Positions 30,989 through 63,802 are shown, counted from the first letter of the stretch. The stretch: 64,000 bases of DNA from Spongilla lacustris (GCA_949361645.1 OX442421.1:9483984-9547983), one strand, 5' to 3'. Notes: generated from the letters alone by a model not told the origin. Numbers and translations: made by a program.

Positions 30989-32049
30989 AATGATGACTTT
31001 GTCAATGTTTATAAATTACTGAATGAATGCATAATATACGTAATTCCTTGTTTCCTTACTTTTTACTCAATTGCTGTTGTCTACAAGTACAATTTTGTTT
31101 TTATATCTTGTTTCACTCCATTTTTTTTTACCCCGGCGGGTTCCTACTTATATGTTGCATGCACGAGAGCAAAAAAAAAAGAAGGAACAGCAACCTTGGA
31201 ATATTACCTGTTCATATACTAACTTGCTGTTATCATTAAATCACAACATGCACAATCAAACTATTTCTTAAAAAAAAAAAAAAAAGATAATATCTCTGAA
31301 CTGGCATGTGAGTGGATGGCGGGGATCCCTACATGTAAACAAAGTAATAGTGGAGGAGAGGAGGTATTAGAAATACTCTTACCATGGCTCCAACCAGAGC
31401 ATCATGATATTTAATTTAATGCCATTTTCTCGCCTGGCACGCCTTTCATTAAACACTAGACCCGGCCGTACATGATGACACATGAACCTCTAACCCAACT
31501 ATCCTCATGTACAGGATTCAAAGCCTTCATCCCTTGAGTGAGGGGGTGACAGAGCTGGGCTGATAGAAATGTAACTCCGAGTGGACGGAAATAATGTATT
31601 TGCTGTTTTACCACCGGATATGACAAGAATCTCTGCTATGAGTAACAATGGATGCTTGTCAGGATTCGACAAACTTAAACGGTGTGATCGTTCAGCAATA
31701 GTCTGTTTTGTCTCACCAGAGATAGTATAGAGTATCTCTATACTATCTCTGGTCTCACTGACTTACATGTATCTTCTGCTATGTTCACGTGGGTGTTGTT
31801 TGCTAATTTGCAAGCCACGTGACGCGGCGTGACGTAACGCTTATTAATAGAACAAGTCGTGTAGATATTAATTAATACGCAAGGGTCAAATATCTATGCC
31901 GTGAGTAGGAGTAAGTGTCACTTCCCTTTTACATCCGTTGTGGTTGAGCGCTATACTACTTAGGTCATGGGTAAGCACTATTACACTTTTGTAAATGGTA
32001 ATGGCTCTGGCTAAATCCATGTCATTTTTGATTAGCAGATGCACTAGCT
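30989..32049. other. Intergenic region between TLC copies 3 and 4
   Basis: Contains A-rich runs at 31170 and 31270. A perfect 17-bp-stem hairpin CCAGAGATAGTATAGAG with a 3-base loop lies at 31716-31752. A segment at 31787-31862 is inversely repeated at 12998-13105. No gene is seen. Confidence 0.6.
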
Positions 32050-32826
32050 ATGGAAAAGCTGTTCACAATGGAGGACAGCAGTCTGCCCTTTTTGCTCAAT
32101 CCAGTATCAGTAGCCGCGTTTTTTACCACCTTATTCGTTTGCTTTGTCGTAAGCCCGCCGATTCGTCTCTACCTGGCTAAGGTGTGTGGGGAACTACCAG
32201 AACGCTCTACAAAACATTTTGACACTCTACTGGGTTCTACTGTCCACGCCGTTGTGGTTGTAGCGTTCACATTTTACATTATGGCGTTTGGACTACTTGG
32301 AGAATACCGTGTATTTTCGAAGTCTTCCTTAGGTTTTATAACACTTCAAGTATCTCTAGGGTATTTTCTGGCTGACCTTGTCATCGTTTTGATGGACCCA
32401 AAGCTGAGAAGTGATAAGGGTAGCTTGATGCACCATCTCGCTGGCATCACTGGGATTGGACTCTGCCTTTACTTCCAAGGCAAACTGATGTATTTCATCA
32501 TTGCGCGCCTTATTTCTGAAGCTTCCACTCCGTTTGTGAACTTGCGGTGGATTCTACATGAGTTTCACATTACTGATGGGAAGCTATTCAAAACAGCTGC
32601 ACATGGAATGCTCGTGACCTTTTTTACCGCTCGAATAGTTACCATGCCATGGTACTGGTACGAAACTTATCATTGCTATATGCACCCTGGAATTGTCCTT
32701 GTACCTGACTGTTTTAAAGTTTGGGCTATCTGTAACTTTTTGGTGTTTGACATGCTCAACCTTTACTGGTTCTACAGGATGGTACTCGGAGCAATAAAAT
32801 TTTACAACAAACAGAAGGAGCGTTAA
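32050..32826 (+). CDS. TLCD4: TLC-domain membrane protein, TLCD4-like (array copy 4)
   Basis: A 258-residue intact single-exon ORF beginning MEKLFTMEDSS. Close to copies 1-3; it lacks the Ala-Pro pair before GIVLVPD and ends KQKER. The membrane segments and SLMHHLAGITGIGL plus RLISEASTPFVNLRW motifs are intact. Homology upstream extends only about 40 bp (AAATCCATGTCATTTTTGAT), so the TATA-containing promoter of copies 1-2 is not shared. Confidence 0.87.
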   Translation: MEKLFTMEDSSLPFLLNPVSVAAFFTTLFVCFVVSPPIRLYLAKVCGELPERSTKHFDTLLGSTVHAVVVVAFTFYIMAFGLLGEYRVFSKSSLGFITLQVSLGYFLADLVIVLMDPKLRSDKGSLMHHLAGITGIGLCLYFQGKLMYFIIARLISEASTPFVNLRWILHEFHITDGKLFKTAAHGMLVTFFTARIVTMPWYWYETYHCYMHPGIVLVPDCFKVWAICNFLVFDMLNLYWFYRMVLGAIKFYNKQKER

Positions 32827-33145
32827 ATGATGTGTTTATTAACTTATAGTTGTTTATTGAAATTGTTAATTAATATTTGTACACTGACAGAGCGGGCGGC
32901 AAATTTTTCTAGGCAGACACACTGACTGGTACGTTTTGTCATGCTGTGGTTAGGGTTGACTTGTTGCGGCTGCATGTGTGTAACAGGTGCACACACGCAG
33001 CAATTGCGTTAATGTGGTGGTGAGTTAGACGCTTCCACTGGGGCTACCATGTAGGTCAAATCAAATCGAGCCCAGCACATTGTACTGCATAGTAGTAGTG
33101 GGCTAGGAATCCAGCTGGTCATATTTATTTGTATGTTATCCATAT

Positions 33146-33284
33146 TTGGGCGTAGCCCGACCATCACGTTTTGGCGGAAGGTCGGGTATCAAGCCCGCCC
33201 TCAATGCTAATGGATGGGTACATGTACATGTATAGGCTTGTTACCCGACCTTCCGCCAAAACGCGATGGTCGGGCTACATCAAA
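33146..33284. mobile_element. Short hairpin relative of the Mutator-like TIR family
   Basis: Arms TGGGCGTAGCCCGACCATCA...TTTTGGCGGAAGGTCGGG and complement resemble the TIRs at 14215 and 42484 (shared TTGGCGGAAGGTCGGGT). The left GTTATCCAT and right GTTATCCTT may be a 9-bp target duplication with one mismatch. Confidence 0.6.
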
Positions 33285-33334
33285 CTACATCTACGTTATC
33301 CTTTTAAAAATGAATATTGGTTATCATACCCTTA

Positions 33335-33875
33335 AAGGAAGGACCTTCCTATGAGGAGTGCCCAGGTTAGAGAGCAGTCCTTCCTATGAGGAGTGCCCAG
33401 GTTAGAGAGCAGTCCTTCCTATGAGGAGTGCCCAGGTTAGAGAGCAGTCCTTCCTATGAGGAGTGCCCAGGTTAGAGAGCAGTCCTTCCTATGAGGAGTG
33501 CCCAGGTTAGAGAGCAGTCCTTCCTATGAGGAGTGCCCAGGTTAGAGAGCAGTCCTTCCTATGAGGAGTGCCCAGGTTAGAGAGCAGTCCTTCCTATGAG
33601 GAGTGCCCAGGTTAGAGAGCAGTCCTTCCTATGAGGAGTGCCCAGGTTAGAGAGCAGTCCTTCCTATGAGGAGTGCCCAGGTTAGAGAGCAGTCCTTCCT
33701 ATGAGGAGTGCCCAGGTTAGAGAGCAGTCCTTCCTATGAGGAGTGCCCAGGTTAGAGAGCAGTCCTTCCTATGAGGAGTGCCCAGGTTAGAGAGCAGTCC
33801 TTCCTATGAGGACTGCCCAGGTTAGAGAGCAGTCCTTCCTATGAGGAGTGCCCAGGTTAGAGAGCAGTCCTTACC
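33335..33875. repeat. 35-bp minisatellite, about 15 units
   Basis: Highly uniform units containing TCCTTCCTATGAGGAGTGCC followed by CAGGTTAGAGAGCAG. Only one clear variant (GACTGCCC) is seen, so the array is young. It has no spacers, so it is not CRISPR. Confidence 0.95.
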
Positions 33876-34274
33876 AAAGTTAATCCCACCATTTTTAGCT
33901 TGGGTGGTTGTGGGAGTTAATGTTTGATGTATTGTTGGACACAGAGGGTGTTAAAGGTTTTACACAGAGTGGGGAGACACAGAGGATGTTAAGGTTACAT
34001 AGAGGGTGGGTTGTGGGGAGAAATGGTTACACAGAGGATGTTAAGGTTACACAGAGGATGTTAAGGTTACACAGAGGGCATGTGGGTTGTGAGAGGTCGT
34101 ATGTGAGGATAGGTGTGTATGAGAGATAGTATGTTTGTGGTGTCAATTGATTGGAGGAGGGGTACTTGCATTTGCCTGTGCAGATTGTGTTTGTGGCAGA
34201 TTCTGTTACTAACCCACATTTGATAATTCTCTCTCTTCCTTAGTCCATTCTCATCACCTGCACTAAATAAGGAG

Positions 34275-35033
34275 ATGAGTCTTCACCGGTTTGCCGTGGA
34301 AAACAGTGTGTGGTCTTGCTTTGTGACCCCTGCCTCCTTCGCCTCCTTTGTGTCAACGTTTTTTTGCTTTTACACGCTCAGTCCTTACATAGGATGCACC
34401 CTCTCCAAAAACTATTCGATTCTCCCTAGGCAATCCAAGGTGACCCTTGACAGCCTGCTGGCATCTACTGCTCACGCACTTGCAGTTGCACCCCTGACTG
34501 CCTATGCTCTCATCTGCGGTCACTTGGGTATGGACAGAGCGGCCTCTGACTCCACTCTTGGCATGGTCATCATGCATACCTCGTTTGGCTACTTGGCTGC
34601 TGATACCCTTCTATGTCTGTATGAACCCAGCCTGCGCACCGTGGCTATCCTGCTTCATCACGTCACGGCATTAATTGGAATCGGTTTGGGCATCTTCAAT
34701 AATGGCATCCTGATGTTCTTTATTGTGTACAGGCTCATTAGCGAGCTGTCGACGCCCTTTTTAAACATCACCATACTGCTTTACAATCTCAGAGCCACTC
34801 AGAGCTTGTTATTTAAGGCATCAGCCTGTTGTACAATGGTCACTTTCTTACTGTGTAGGGTTTTAGTGATGCCCTGGCACTGGTATGAAGTCTTAATTTG
34901 TATCTTTATGCCATCTACGGTTCTTACCACCACCTTTAAGTGTTGGTTATGTGTTATATACCTGGTTTTTGATTTTTTGAACATTTTTTGGTTTTGTTCG
35001 TTAGTTAAGGCATCTTCCCGTGTACGTGTATGA
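34275..35033 (+). CDS. Divergent TLC-domain membrane protein (array member 5)
   Basis: A 252-residue single-exon ORF, MSLHRFAVENSVWSC. Clearly related to the four close copies but far diverged: LLHHVTALIGIGLGI carries the paired His, YRLISELSTPFLNI replaces RLISEASTPFVNL, and FDFLNIFWFCSL matches the C-terminal helix. A possible acceptor CTTCCTTAG at 34241 lies 33 bp upstream, suggesting a spliced leader. It may represent the older gene from which the array grew, or a separate TLC subfamily. Confidence 0.85.
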   Translation: MSLHRFAVENSVWSCFVTPASFASFVSTFFCFYTLSPYIGCTLSKNYSILPRQSKVTLDSLLASTAHALAVAPLTAYALICGHLGMDRAASDSTLGMVIMHTSFGYLAADTLLCLYEPSLRTVAILLHHVTALIGIGLGIFNNGILMFFIVYRLISELSTPFLNITILLYNLRATQSLLFKASACCTMVTFLLCRVLVMPWHWYEVLICIFMPSTVLTTTFKCWLCVIYLVFDFLNIFWFCSLVKASSRVRV

Positions 35034-35169
35034 TCACATGAGATTTATGATGACGTCTACCGTGTGACGATCACGTGCGCGCAGGGTGTGTCCGATCCTG
35101 TAAGGCAGAGTGTAAGTTTATTGTTTGAAGCTCAGCTGTAGCGAACGTCGTGAAGGGTTCGAACTACAG

Positions 35170-39217
<4,048 letters not shown>

Positions 39218-39581
39218 ACATGGTGACTTTTATATTCTGGGTTGTTGTTTTTTTTTTTTTTTTTGAATATATTTTTTGTTTGTCTTTTTGTCACTTGTAG
39301 GTATGCCATTCATTCCATATTTAACATCATGGTATAGGAAGTGCGGGACTGGACTATATATGTATCCATTTTGGACAGACTTTGAACCAACACACATACA
39401 CGTACGCATAGCATTTCTTTCTTCTTGTGTATGCCTGTGCAGGAAAACATCTTGTGTGAAGCTGTCTTTCTACATAGAATAAGTACTATGTGCTTTAGAG
39501 TTGATGTGTATATATGTGTGTTCTCAAAATATGTACATGTACTTGTATTTCTTATTAATTTTTGACATCTAATGGAGTGGT

Positions 39582-39905
39582 ACCTTGGTGGCTATGTCAA
39601 GGTGCAGTGTTGGGTTGGTACCTTTATGGCTATGTCAAGGTGCAGTGTTGGGTTGGCTATGTCAAGGTGCAGTGTTGGGTTGGTGGCTATGTCAAGGTGC
39701 AGTGTTGGGTTTGTGGCTATGTCAAGGTGCAGTGTTGGGTTGGTACCTTTGTGGCTATGTCAAGGTGCAGTGTTGGGTTGGTACCTTTGTGGCTATGTCA
39801 AGGTGCAGTGTTGGGTTGGTACCTTTGTGGCTATGTCAAGGTGCAGTGTTGGGTTGGCTATGTAAAGGTGCAGTGTTCGGTTTGTGGCTATGTCAAGGTG
39901 TTGCA
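39582..39905. repeat. Minisatellite downstream of Src
   Basis: About ten units of GGCTATGTCAAGGTGCAGTG followed by TTGGGTTGG, some with an added TACCTTTGT. It begins about 365 bp after the Src stop codon. Confidence 0.9.
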
Positions 39906-40680
39906 TCAGGATTAGAGTGGTGGTTGGGGCTTAAAGATCGAGTGCGCGTGTAAATACAGCGCAATGCGTCATTCGTTGACGCACGCGCAGCGCAGGAGGA
40001 TTCTTTTGTTGAGGGTATAAAACGAGCTTGCCTGGAAAAAGGTTTTTCCCCGTATCACGTGATACACGGCTGGTTCCCTTTGGGTGTGCGACGAGAGAGC
40101 CTCAGGAGGGTCTTCGATAAACACATAACATTGCATTAGGGACACATAACATTGTAAGGGGTAGCGTTACATGTATATGTCCTCAAAGGATATGGAGGAC
40201 CGTCGGATTACCGTATACCTTCGAAGGCTTGGCTTCGCGTTGGAACTATGTTACTACCGGTACACGTACGCTCCGTAGCAATGATGAATGATCTCGTAGC
40301 AGCCCAGGGCTATGAGCTGTCTTTATGGTAAGTTTAAGCGTACGTACCGCTAGTAAAAAATAAAAATAAAAAGTCACGCGACCATTGACAAAGCCACGGC
40401 AATAATGTTTATATCATACTAGTACGTCAAAATGCTGTTCAAAGGTTGTTGTTTGCCACTAAGATGAAGTGCCATATTACATTTCAAGGACATACATGTA
40501 GAGACTGACATTACTCATGCCAGGTAATGATAGCACATACCAGTACTCTAGTAGTGCAACTAGGCTACCATAAATGCTTATTAGTAGATGTGGCAACAGA
40601 TCAGAGGAGAAAATGAATGGTGGTCCTCAACGTGCACCTTGTTTATGTGGACCATGCATAGTGTCGTAGCCACCTGATTT
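39906..40680. other. Intergenic, no gene seen
   Basis: Contains a palindromic TATCACGTGATA near 40054 and a TATAAAAC at about 40017 that could be a promoter, but no coding exon with similarity follows. Confidence 0.5.
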
Positions 40681-40681
40681 C

Positions 40682-40812
<131 letters not shown>

Positions 40813-40907
40813 CACACCATATACATGTATTAGCAAGATTGGCATATATGTAGTCAGTCTTTTGTAATGTAGCAGTTCTGAAAAGAACTGTTTTTTTATT
40901 ACTGAGT

Positions 40908-41746
40908 ACTATGGTCCACAGGGGTGTGGACCATAGTACACAGAGGTGTGGACCATAGTACACAGGGGTGTGGACCATAGTACACAGGGGTGTGGACCAT
41001 AGTACACAGGGGTGTGGACCATAGTACACAGGGGTGTGGACCGTAGTACACAGGGGTGTGGACCATAGTACACAGGGGTGTGGACCATAGTACACAGGGG
41101 TGGGGTGGGGGAGGGGGATTGGTCGACCCCCATATGCCCTCTCCAAGGCCTGGGTGGACTTCTCTCCCCCTCCTCCATAGTACACAGGGGTGTGGACCAT
41201 AGTACACAGGGGTGTGGACCATAGTACACAGGGGTGTGGACCATAGAACACAGGGGTGTGGACCATAGTACACAGGGGTGTGGACCATAGTACACAGGGG
41301 TGTGGACCATAGTACACAGGGGTGTGGACCATAGTACACAGGGGTGTGGACCATAGTACACAGGGGTGTGGACCATAGTACACAGGGGTGTGGACCATAG
41401 TACACAGGGGTGTGGACCATAGTACACAGGGGTGTGGACCATAGTACACAGGGGTGTGGACCATAGTACACAGGGGTGTGGACCATAGTACACAGGGGTG
41501 TGGACCATAGTACACAGGGGTGGGGTGGGGGACGGGGATTGGTCGACCCCCATATGCCCTCTCCAAGGCCTGGGTGGACTTCTCCTCTCCCCTCACCCTC
41601 TCCTCCTCCATAGTACACAGGGGTGTGGACCATAGTACACAGGGGTGTGGACCATAGTACACAGGGGTGTGGACCATAGTACACAGGGGTGTGGACCATA
41701 GTACACAGGGGTGTGGATCATAGTACACAGGGGTGTGGACCATAAG
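40908..41746. repeat. 22-bp minisatellite with a duplicated 70-90-bp spacer
   Basis: About 34 units of GGGGTGTGGACCATAGTACA(CA). Two non-repeat blocks at about 41100-41178 and 41520-41610, both holding GGGATTGGTCGACCCCCATA, interrupt it, so the array has a higher-order period of about 420 bp. Confidence 0.93.
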
Positions 41747-41829
41747 ATCCCAGCTATTGTGTACAAGGTCTCCTACATCTACATGGCTCAGATAATCATT
41801 ACACTTGATGGCTGTTACCATACCACTAC

Positions 41830-42262
41830 TATTACCCCTACTCCTCCCCTAGTGGTAGGTAAGGGGAACAGTAGGGGTAGTAAGGAGTTGGTGTAATAGT
41901 AGATAAAGGGAGTAAGGGGAAGAGTAGGGGTGGTGATAGGTAACCCCTACTCTTCTCTACCCCTACTCCTCCCCTTACCTACTATTGCCCTTAGTAGTAG
42001 ATAAGGGGAACAGTAGGGGTAGTGATAGGTAAGGGGAGGAGTAGGTGTAGGGAAGAGTAGGACTATTACACCAACTCCTCCCCTTACTCCCCCTACTGTT
42101 CCCCTACCTACCACTAGGGGAGGAGTAGGGGTAATAGTAGGCTAGGTGAAGAATAGGGGTAGTGGTAGGTAAGGGGAGGAGTAGGGGTAGTAGTAAGTAC
42201 TAGTAAGGGGAGGAGTAGGGGTAAGGGGAGAAGTAGGAGTAGTAGTTGTAAGGGGAGGAGAT
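41830..42262. repeat. Self-complementary C/T- and A/G-rich block
   Basis: CTACTCCTCCCCTAGTGGTA...GGAACAGTAGGGG at 41836-41900 is the reverse complement of 42064-42134. Many shorter CCCCTACTCCTCCCC/GGGGAGGAGTAGGGG pairs lie between, so it can fold back extensively. Confidence 0.85.
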
Positions 42263-42483
42263 ACTGCTTTGACCATATATATACGTACCACAGTTGTCCA
42301 GTAACGAAGTTCAGTGGTGTAATGCTGGTACCAGGTGCGTCACAGTAAGTTGCGCGATCAAATATGGCATTCAAGAAGATGGAGCGGACCGTGTGGCAAG
42401 AGTAGCCTCTTTTTGGTATCGGTATCAAGCTTCCCTTTCCTTTGCTCTGAGGCAAAAGTGGCTTCAAGAGTCACAGTCTGCCT

Positions 42484-42749
42484 TAGTTGGGCGTGGCCCT
42501 CCCTTCGCGTATTGGCGGAAGCAAAAGCAATGTTTGTCCGCTCCATGAAAATTCATATACATGTAAGTTAAATGGAAGGAACAGCTGCCTATCATTACCT
42601 CACATCAGCCGCTAATTGGGTGATAATGGGACCCACTTGAACGCTGCAATCCGATTGGACTGCAATCCCCGTTGCAGCAGAACAAATCCAGGTATAGGCT
42701 TGCAACCCGACCTTCCGCCAATACGCGAAGGGAGGGCCACGCCCAACTA
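42484..42749. mobile_element. Non-autonomous TIR DNA transposon, Mutator-like (second copy)
   Basis: Same ends as the 14215 element (TAGTTGGGCGTGGCCCTCCC...complement) and shared internal AACGGGGATTGCAGTCCAAT. Perfect 9-bp direct repeats AGTCTGCCT flank it at 42475-42483 and 42750-42758. 266 bp, no transposase. Confidence 0.87.
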
Positions 42750-42758
42750 AGTCTGCCT

Positions 42759-44252
42759 GACCGTCGCCATTCTCAATCATAAACACGTGTTATTCGATTT
42801 TTTCATAGATATTTAAGTAAGGGGATTGGAAACGGATCAATGAATCTAATTAGTCACGTACAGTCCATGTTACGCCTACAATTAAAAATTCATATCGTAC
42901 GCAGCAGCTGTTTTATGGACTATAGGGACCGAGACGTCAGGATCACAGGTTCACATCTTTGCGAGTGGTATATGGACAAGCAAAGCCTGGTACCCAAAAC
43001 CTTTGTTTTCCAGTCATACTTTCTTCTACACACTCGTAATGTCTTATATACCCATTGCTTAAAAACAATCAAAAATCGAAAAATGCTTCTCTCCTTAGCT
43101 TTGTTACCTCTTCTAAGGCGATACGGTTAAAGGGAAAATGACAGCCAATAGGCACGTAGCACACTGTGCACATCTATAATATGCAACGTTTAGCGCGCCA
43201 GCACCTGTAGAATCGTAGAAAAAGGTACAGTGCCAAAGTAACTCCATTTACGCTTCTTACGTACTAGAATGGAGGTTGCGAAGTAAAGAACAGTCCGCCG
43301 TACACAAAATTAAGGAAAGGCATACAGATATGACCTACCAACGACATAGTAGTAACAGAATCGCGCTGAGATGAACTGGTCAAAAATAAAAGGTACAGTC
43401 CGTAACCGAGTCGCGTAAGGTACTAGAAAATCGCGTTCAGCAAGCAAACAATAAGAGCAAAGAGCCGTGCCAGTTAAAGAATGGCTTACAGACACGTAGA
43501 AAGATGTAATATGACGTTTTAGGACGAAAACAAATCACACAGTAGCAGCAGTTTTCAAGTCTTCATTGGTTTAAGGGTAATAATAACCGTGTCAAGGAGT
43601 GTACGTGTACAATCATGCGCTCACGTGATGCGTTTCCAATCCCCTTACTTTAATATCTATGATTTTTTTAAATAGTCGTGAAAATTAGTTATTGCTGCCA
43701 GGATGTAAGAGTTTACAGCCGTACGTTACGTAGTAAGGGTAATATGAAGGAGTTTGAGAGGTTTATAGACACCCCATGTTTCACAACGCTAGACAGACGC
43801 CATTTTTAGCCCATTAATTTGGCCGCATGGCCGGCTGACCGTTTTCCAGGCAAGCGCTTTTTATACGCGCACTCGATCTTTAAGAATGGATCAGTGTATG
43901 CAAATTTTCTTGCATATGAATTTTACCTTCTTGGAATTTTATTTAAAAAAAAAAAAAAAGAATTGATTGCTGATTACAAAATGATTTCCACCAAACGATG
44001 AATTTCATTTATTTGCCTTGAATTGGAATAACGGTATGAGACTCTCGTATCAGAATTCGTCTAATTATAATTAATAGGTAAGACGAAACGGCTATAAGCT
44101 TACATATGTATTTATATGCTCTCATGTGTGTACGTGTACGTGTATGTATATTTGTGTGTGCGTGCGTATGTGCGTATTTGCGTGTGCGTGGATGTGCGTG
44201 GTCTTGTCAGTGATTGTACCACACTACAGCCTACAGACAGCATCTGGATAAA
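42759..44252. other. Intergenic region upstream of the first syntaxin
   Basis: No ORF resembles a protein. GGGGATTGGAAACG near 42822 is mirrored by CGTTTCCAATCCCC near 43630, bracketing about 820 bp, so another transposon may be present. GT-rich sequence at 44125-44205 precedes the gene start. Confidence 0.5.
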
Positions 44253-52966
<8,714 letters not shown>

Positions 52967-53340
52967 CCAGCACAGGCTTAAGGAAGTGTTGCTTGCTTTC
53001 TAGCTACATGGACCAGTTTGTAAACTTTTATATGTTTATGTTGTAACTTTTATGTATTTAATTTGTATGTTGTGTTAGGCTTTTGTATGTGTATTAACAT
53101 TAACTTTAATTAACTGTAGTGTGATTTAATATAGCAAGTGTTGTGTGTAAGTTGTCCTGTACATTACAACTTTTTTGTGTTAATGTTTGTATGTTTAAAA
53201 TGTGTCAACTTTTATATGTTAACTTTTATTTGTTATGATTAATTAACTTATATATGTGTATTAACTTTTATATTTAGTGTGATATAGTAATACAACAATT
53301 TATTACATGTATAAAACTAACTACAGTTCTAGTACTACAA
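52967..53340 (+). other. Syntaxin A 3' UTR/downstream AT-rich region
   Basis: AT-rich sequence with many TAACTTTTATATGTTA-like repeats after the stop codon. No clear AATAAA signal was found and no gene is present. Confidence 0.5.
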
Positions 53341-54215
53341 GATTAACCCTAGGCTAACTCTGCTTAGCAGGGCCTTTGCATTGGCTCTGACCAGGGTCAA
53401 GTTTATTCTAGTAAATATGCTGGACAGTGCTTCCTAACTTGGTACTGAAGTCTTGTGGCGAAACGTGAAAAGGTGCGTTGAGCCTCCTCACCCCATGCTC
53501 CATATACCTCCACAGCCATTGGGACACATACCCAGTTGAGCCCTGTGCACTCTTTGTCATTGTTGGCATGCTTCCTTTCTTCTGCTGAGATGGCAGCTGA
53601 CCGTGCTGTGGTACCCACTTCAACAATATATGGGTTGAACCAAGCGGTGAGAGACCACAGTGAAGTCAAGGGCTGCAGGTTTGGAGCATACCCAATTGGG
53701 CAGAAGGACATCAGCATGTCTGGTATGCAGGTGTTCATGTCCTAGCCCACTTCCAGCTTAAATGCTAGCACTGACACCTGCAAAATAGCATGTCTGTACA
53801 AAGGTATCCCACAGTTGATTGGGCCGAGACACTACATCCCCACCAAATTTACATGTTACAGCATGGTGACCTAGGGGATCATGGTGACCTAGGGGATCAA
53901 ACATGTTGTGGGGACACATTGCACATCTGAGACACATTGCACATCTTGACCCATAAGATGTGTTCATTAATTCCAAGCCATCATTTGATGGCAACCTGGA
54001 TTTCTTCAGGGTCTAGATGGAGTCCTAGGCTAGGAGATGGGGTTGCCAACAGCCATGAAGAGGCATTTGCAGAGGACACAGACAGAAGTCTTGCTTTGTC
54101 AGCTGCAGAACTGTTGTTGAGAAGGTGATGGAGCTTTGCAGCCTCGAGCTCCAATTTGGAAGAAAGGAGATGTTGATGAGTCATGTATTGGTCTACAGCT
54201 ACATATAGATATGTG
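53340..54215 (-). pseudogene. Decayed 3' fragment of the RLE retrotransposon family
   Basis: Minus-strand pieces follow the intact protein's C-terminal order: SAADKARLLSVSSANAS near 54080, LGHHAVTCKFGGDVVSRPNQ near 53840, a DVLLPNWVCSKPAALDFTVV-like stretch near 53680, SAEERKHANNDKECTG near 53560 and a LTLVRANAKALLS-like end near 53380. Stops and frameshifts separate them. 5' truncated at the post-RT region; lies between the two syntaxin genes. Confidence 0.8.
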
Positions 54216-54694
54216 CATACATACATTTAGTACTGCCACCATTTTGTGTAGCTTATTAGAAGATCATCCACCTTGAAAGAGCTATACCAGCTGCACATGC
54301 CTGTCATATACAGCAGGAGTACCACATATGCCTACCATATCATTATGGAGGCTAGGATGGGTGATGTGGTTACTATTGTGATGTTATTACTAGGTGATGT
54401 GGTTAGTTGGAGGATGGGTGATATGATGTGGTGAAGCAAAATCAGGATGATCCAGAAGGGTGCGCTTAAATTAGAATAAGATACGTACTATCGAAGTAAA
54501 TAAAATCCCGGCCATAGTTAATATGACGTCAGAGAGTAAAAGAACAAAAAAAAAAAAAAAAAAACGGAGTCACGTGCATCTTTTTTGTTGTTGTATCTTC
54601 TTGATTTCACCGATACGTTTGATACACCGTAGCAATCATTATCCTAACCGAAGGTATAGTTTCAGAATATAACCAGTGTGTAGGCTGTGTTGTG

Positions 54695-54702
54695 TGTGTG
54701 CA

Positions 54703-54788
<86 letters not shown>

Positions 54789-54825
54789 TGTGTGTGTGTG
54801 TGTGTGTGTGTGTCTGCGTGTGAGT
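54695..54825. repeat. (GT)n microsatellite
   Basis: About 60 GT units with occasional TC interruptions, upstream of syntaxin B. Confidence 0.95.
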
Positions 54826-55024
54826 GGCGTTGGATGCGTTGCGCGGTAGCGGTCTTCATGTGTATGTGTGCATATGTAAATATGTAGGCCTACGTTGTAT
54901 GCATGGGCCATGGTTGTCCATGGGTGCCTAGTGCCTTCGAGGCTACGTGTGTGTGTGTGATGTAGGCTTCATTACGTGTCTTCCACTTGCTTTCCCTGAA
55001 CTCAGAGCTGCAGTGCATCACTGG

Positions 55025-63344
<8,320 letters not shown>

Positions 63345-63786
63345 CGCGCTCACACCTCCATTGTGACTGGCAGAACTCAGGTGACAGGATCCTACAACAG
63401 AATCTATTATTTTGGTGCACTGTTGTTTGTCAAAATTTGATGTTTCTGTTTCAGTGTGTGTGTGTATGTGTATGTGTCACTGTGTTACTGTTGAGCACAT
63501 CCAGCTGTATCAATCGAAACAGCGTGTCTTGCATGACGTAATGGGCGTAACGTTTGGCCGTGCCCCTCATATATAAATCAGATGATCGTGCGCGATGGTG
63601 TTGACAAGACGGGCGGTATAAATCTTGTAATAGAAAACTAACGATACACTATAACAGTCACTGAAGTGTCGTTTTGTGTAAGGGTTACAGTAGACCAGTG
63701 GGAAGGCGATGCCTTGTACTTTTTTATTGCAGACATCATAGGTCGCTTAACGACTGCTTGCTGTCGCCGCCAAATACGTTCTGACA
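63345..63786 (+). other. Downstream of syntaxin B; possible promoter of a next gene
   Basis: Contains ATATATAAATC around 63570 that could be a TATA box, 215 bp before the ATG at 63787. No coding exon is seen in the stretch itself. Confidence 0.4.
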
Positions 63787-63802
63787 ATGGCGCAGTCACC
63801 AG
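63787..63802 (+). CDS. Possible first exon of a further gene (phase 1)
   Basis: ACAATGGCGCAGTCACCAG|GTGAGT encodes MAQSP plus one base before a consensus donor. A short phase-1 first exon is what both syntaxin genes have, so a third paralogue could begin here, but no downstream exon is inside the window. Confidence 0.3.

Larger units (their letters stand above)
32827..34274. other. Intergenic region with hairpin and minisatellite
   Basis: Holds a TIR hairpin at 33146-33284, a minisatellite at 33335-33872 and short repeats of GTTACACAGAGGATGTTAAG near 33970-34080. A CTTCCTTAG acceptor-like site at 34241 precedes the next gene and may end a 5' UTR intron. Confidence 0.6.

Noticed and set aside
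31716..31752. Perfect hairpin as a microRNA precursor
   Set aside because: A 17-bp stem with a 3-base loop is too short for a normal precursor.
33335..33875. Regular 35-bp array considered as CRISPR
   Set aside because: Units are contiguous without spacers, there are no cas genes and the genome is eukaryotic.
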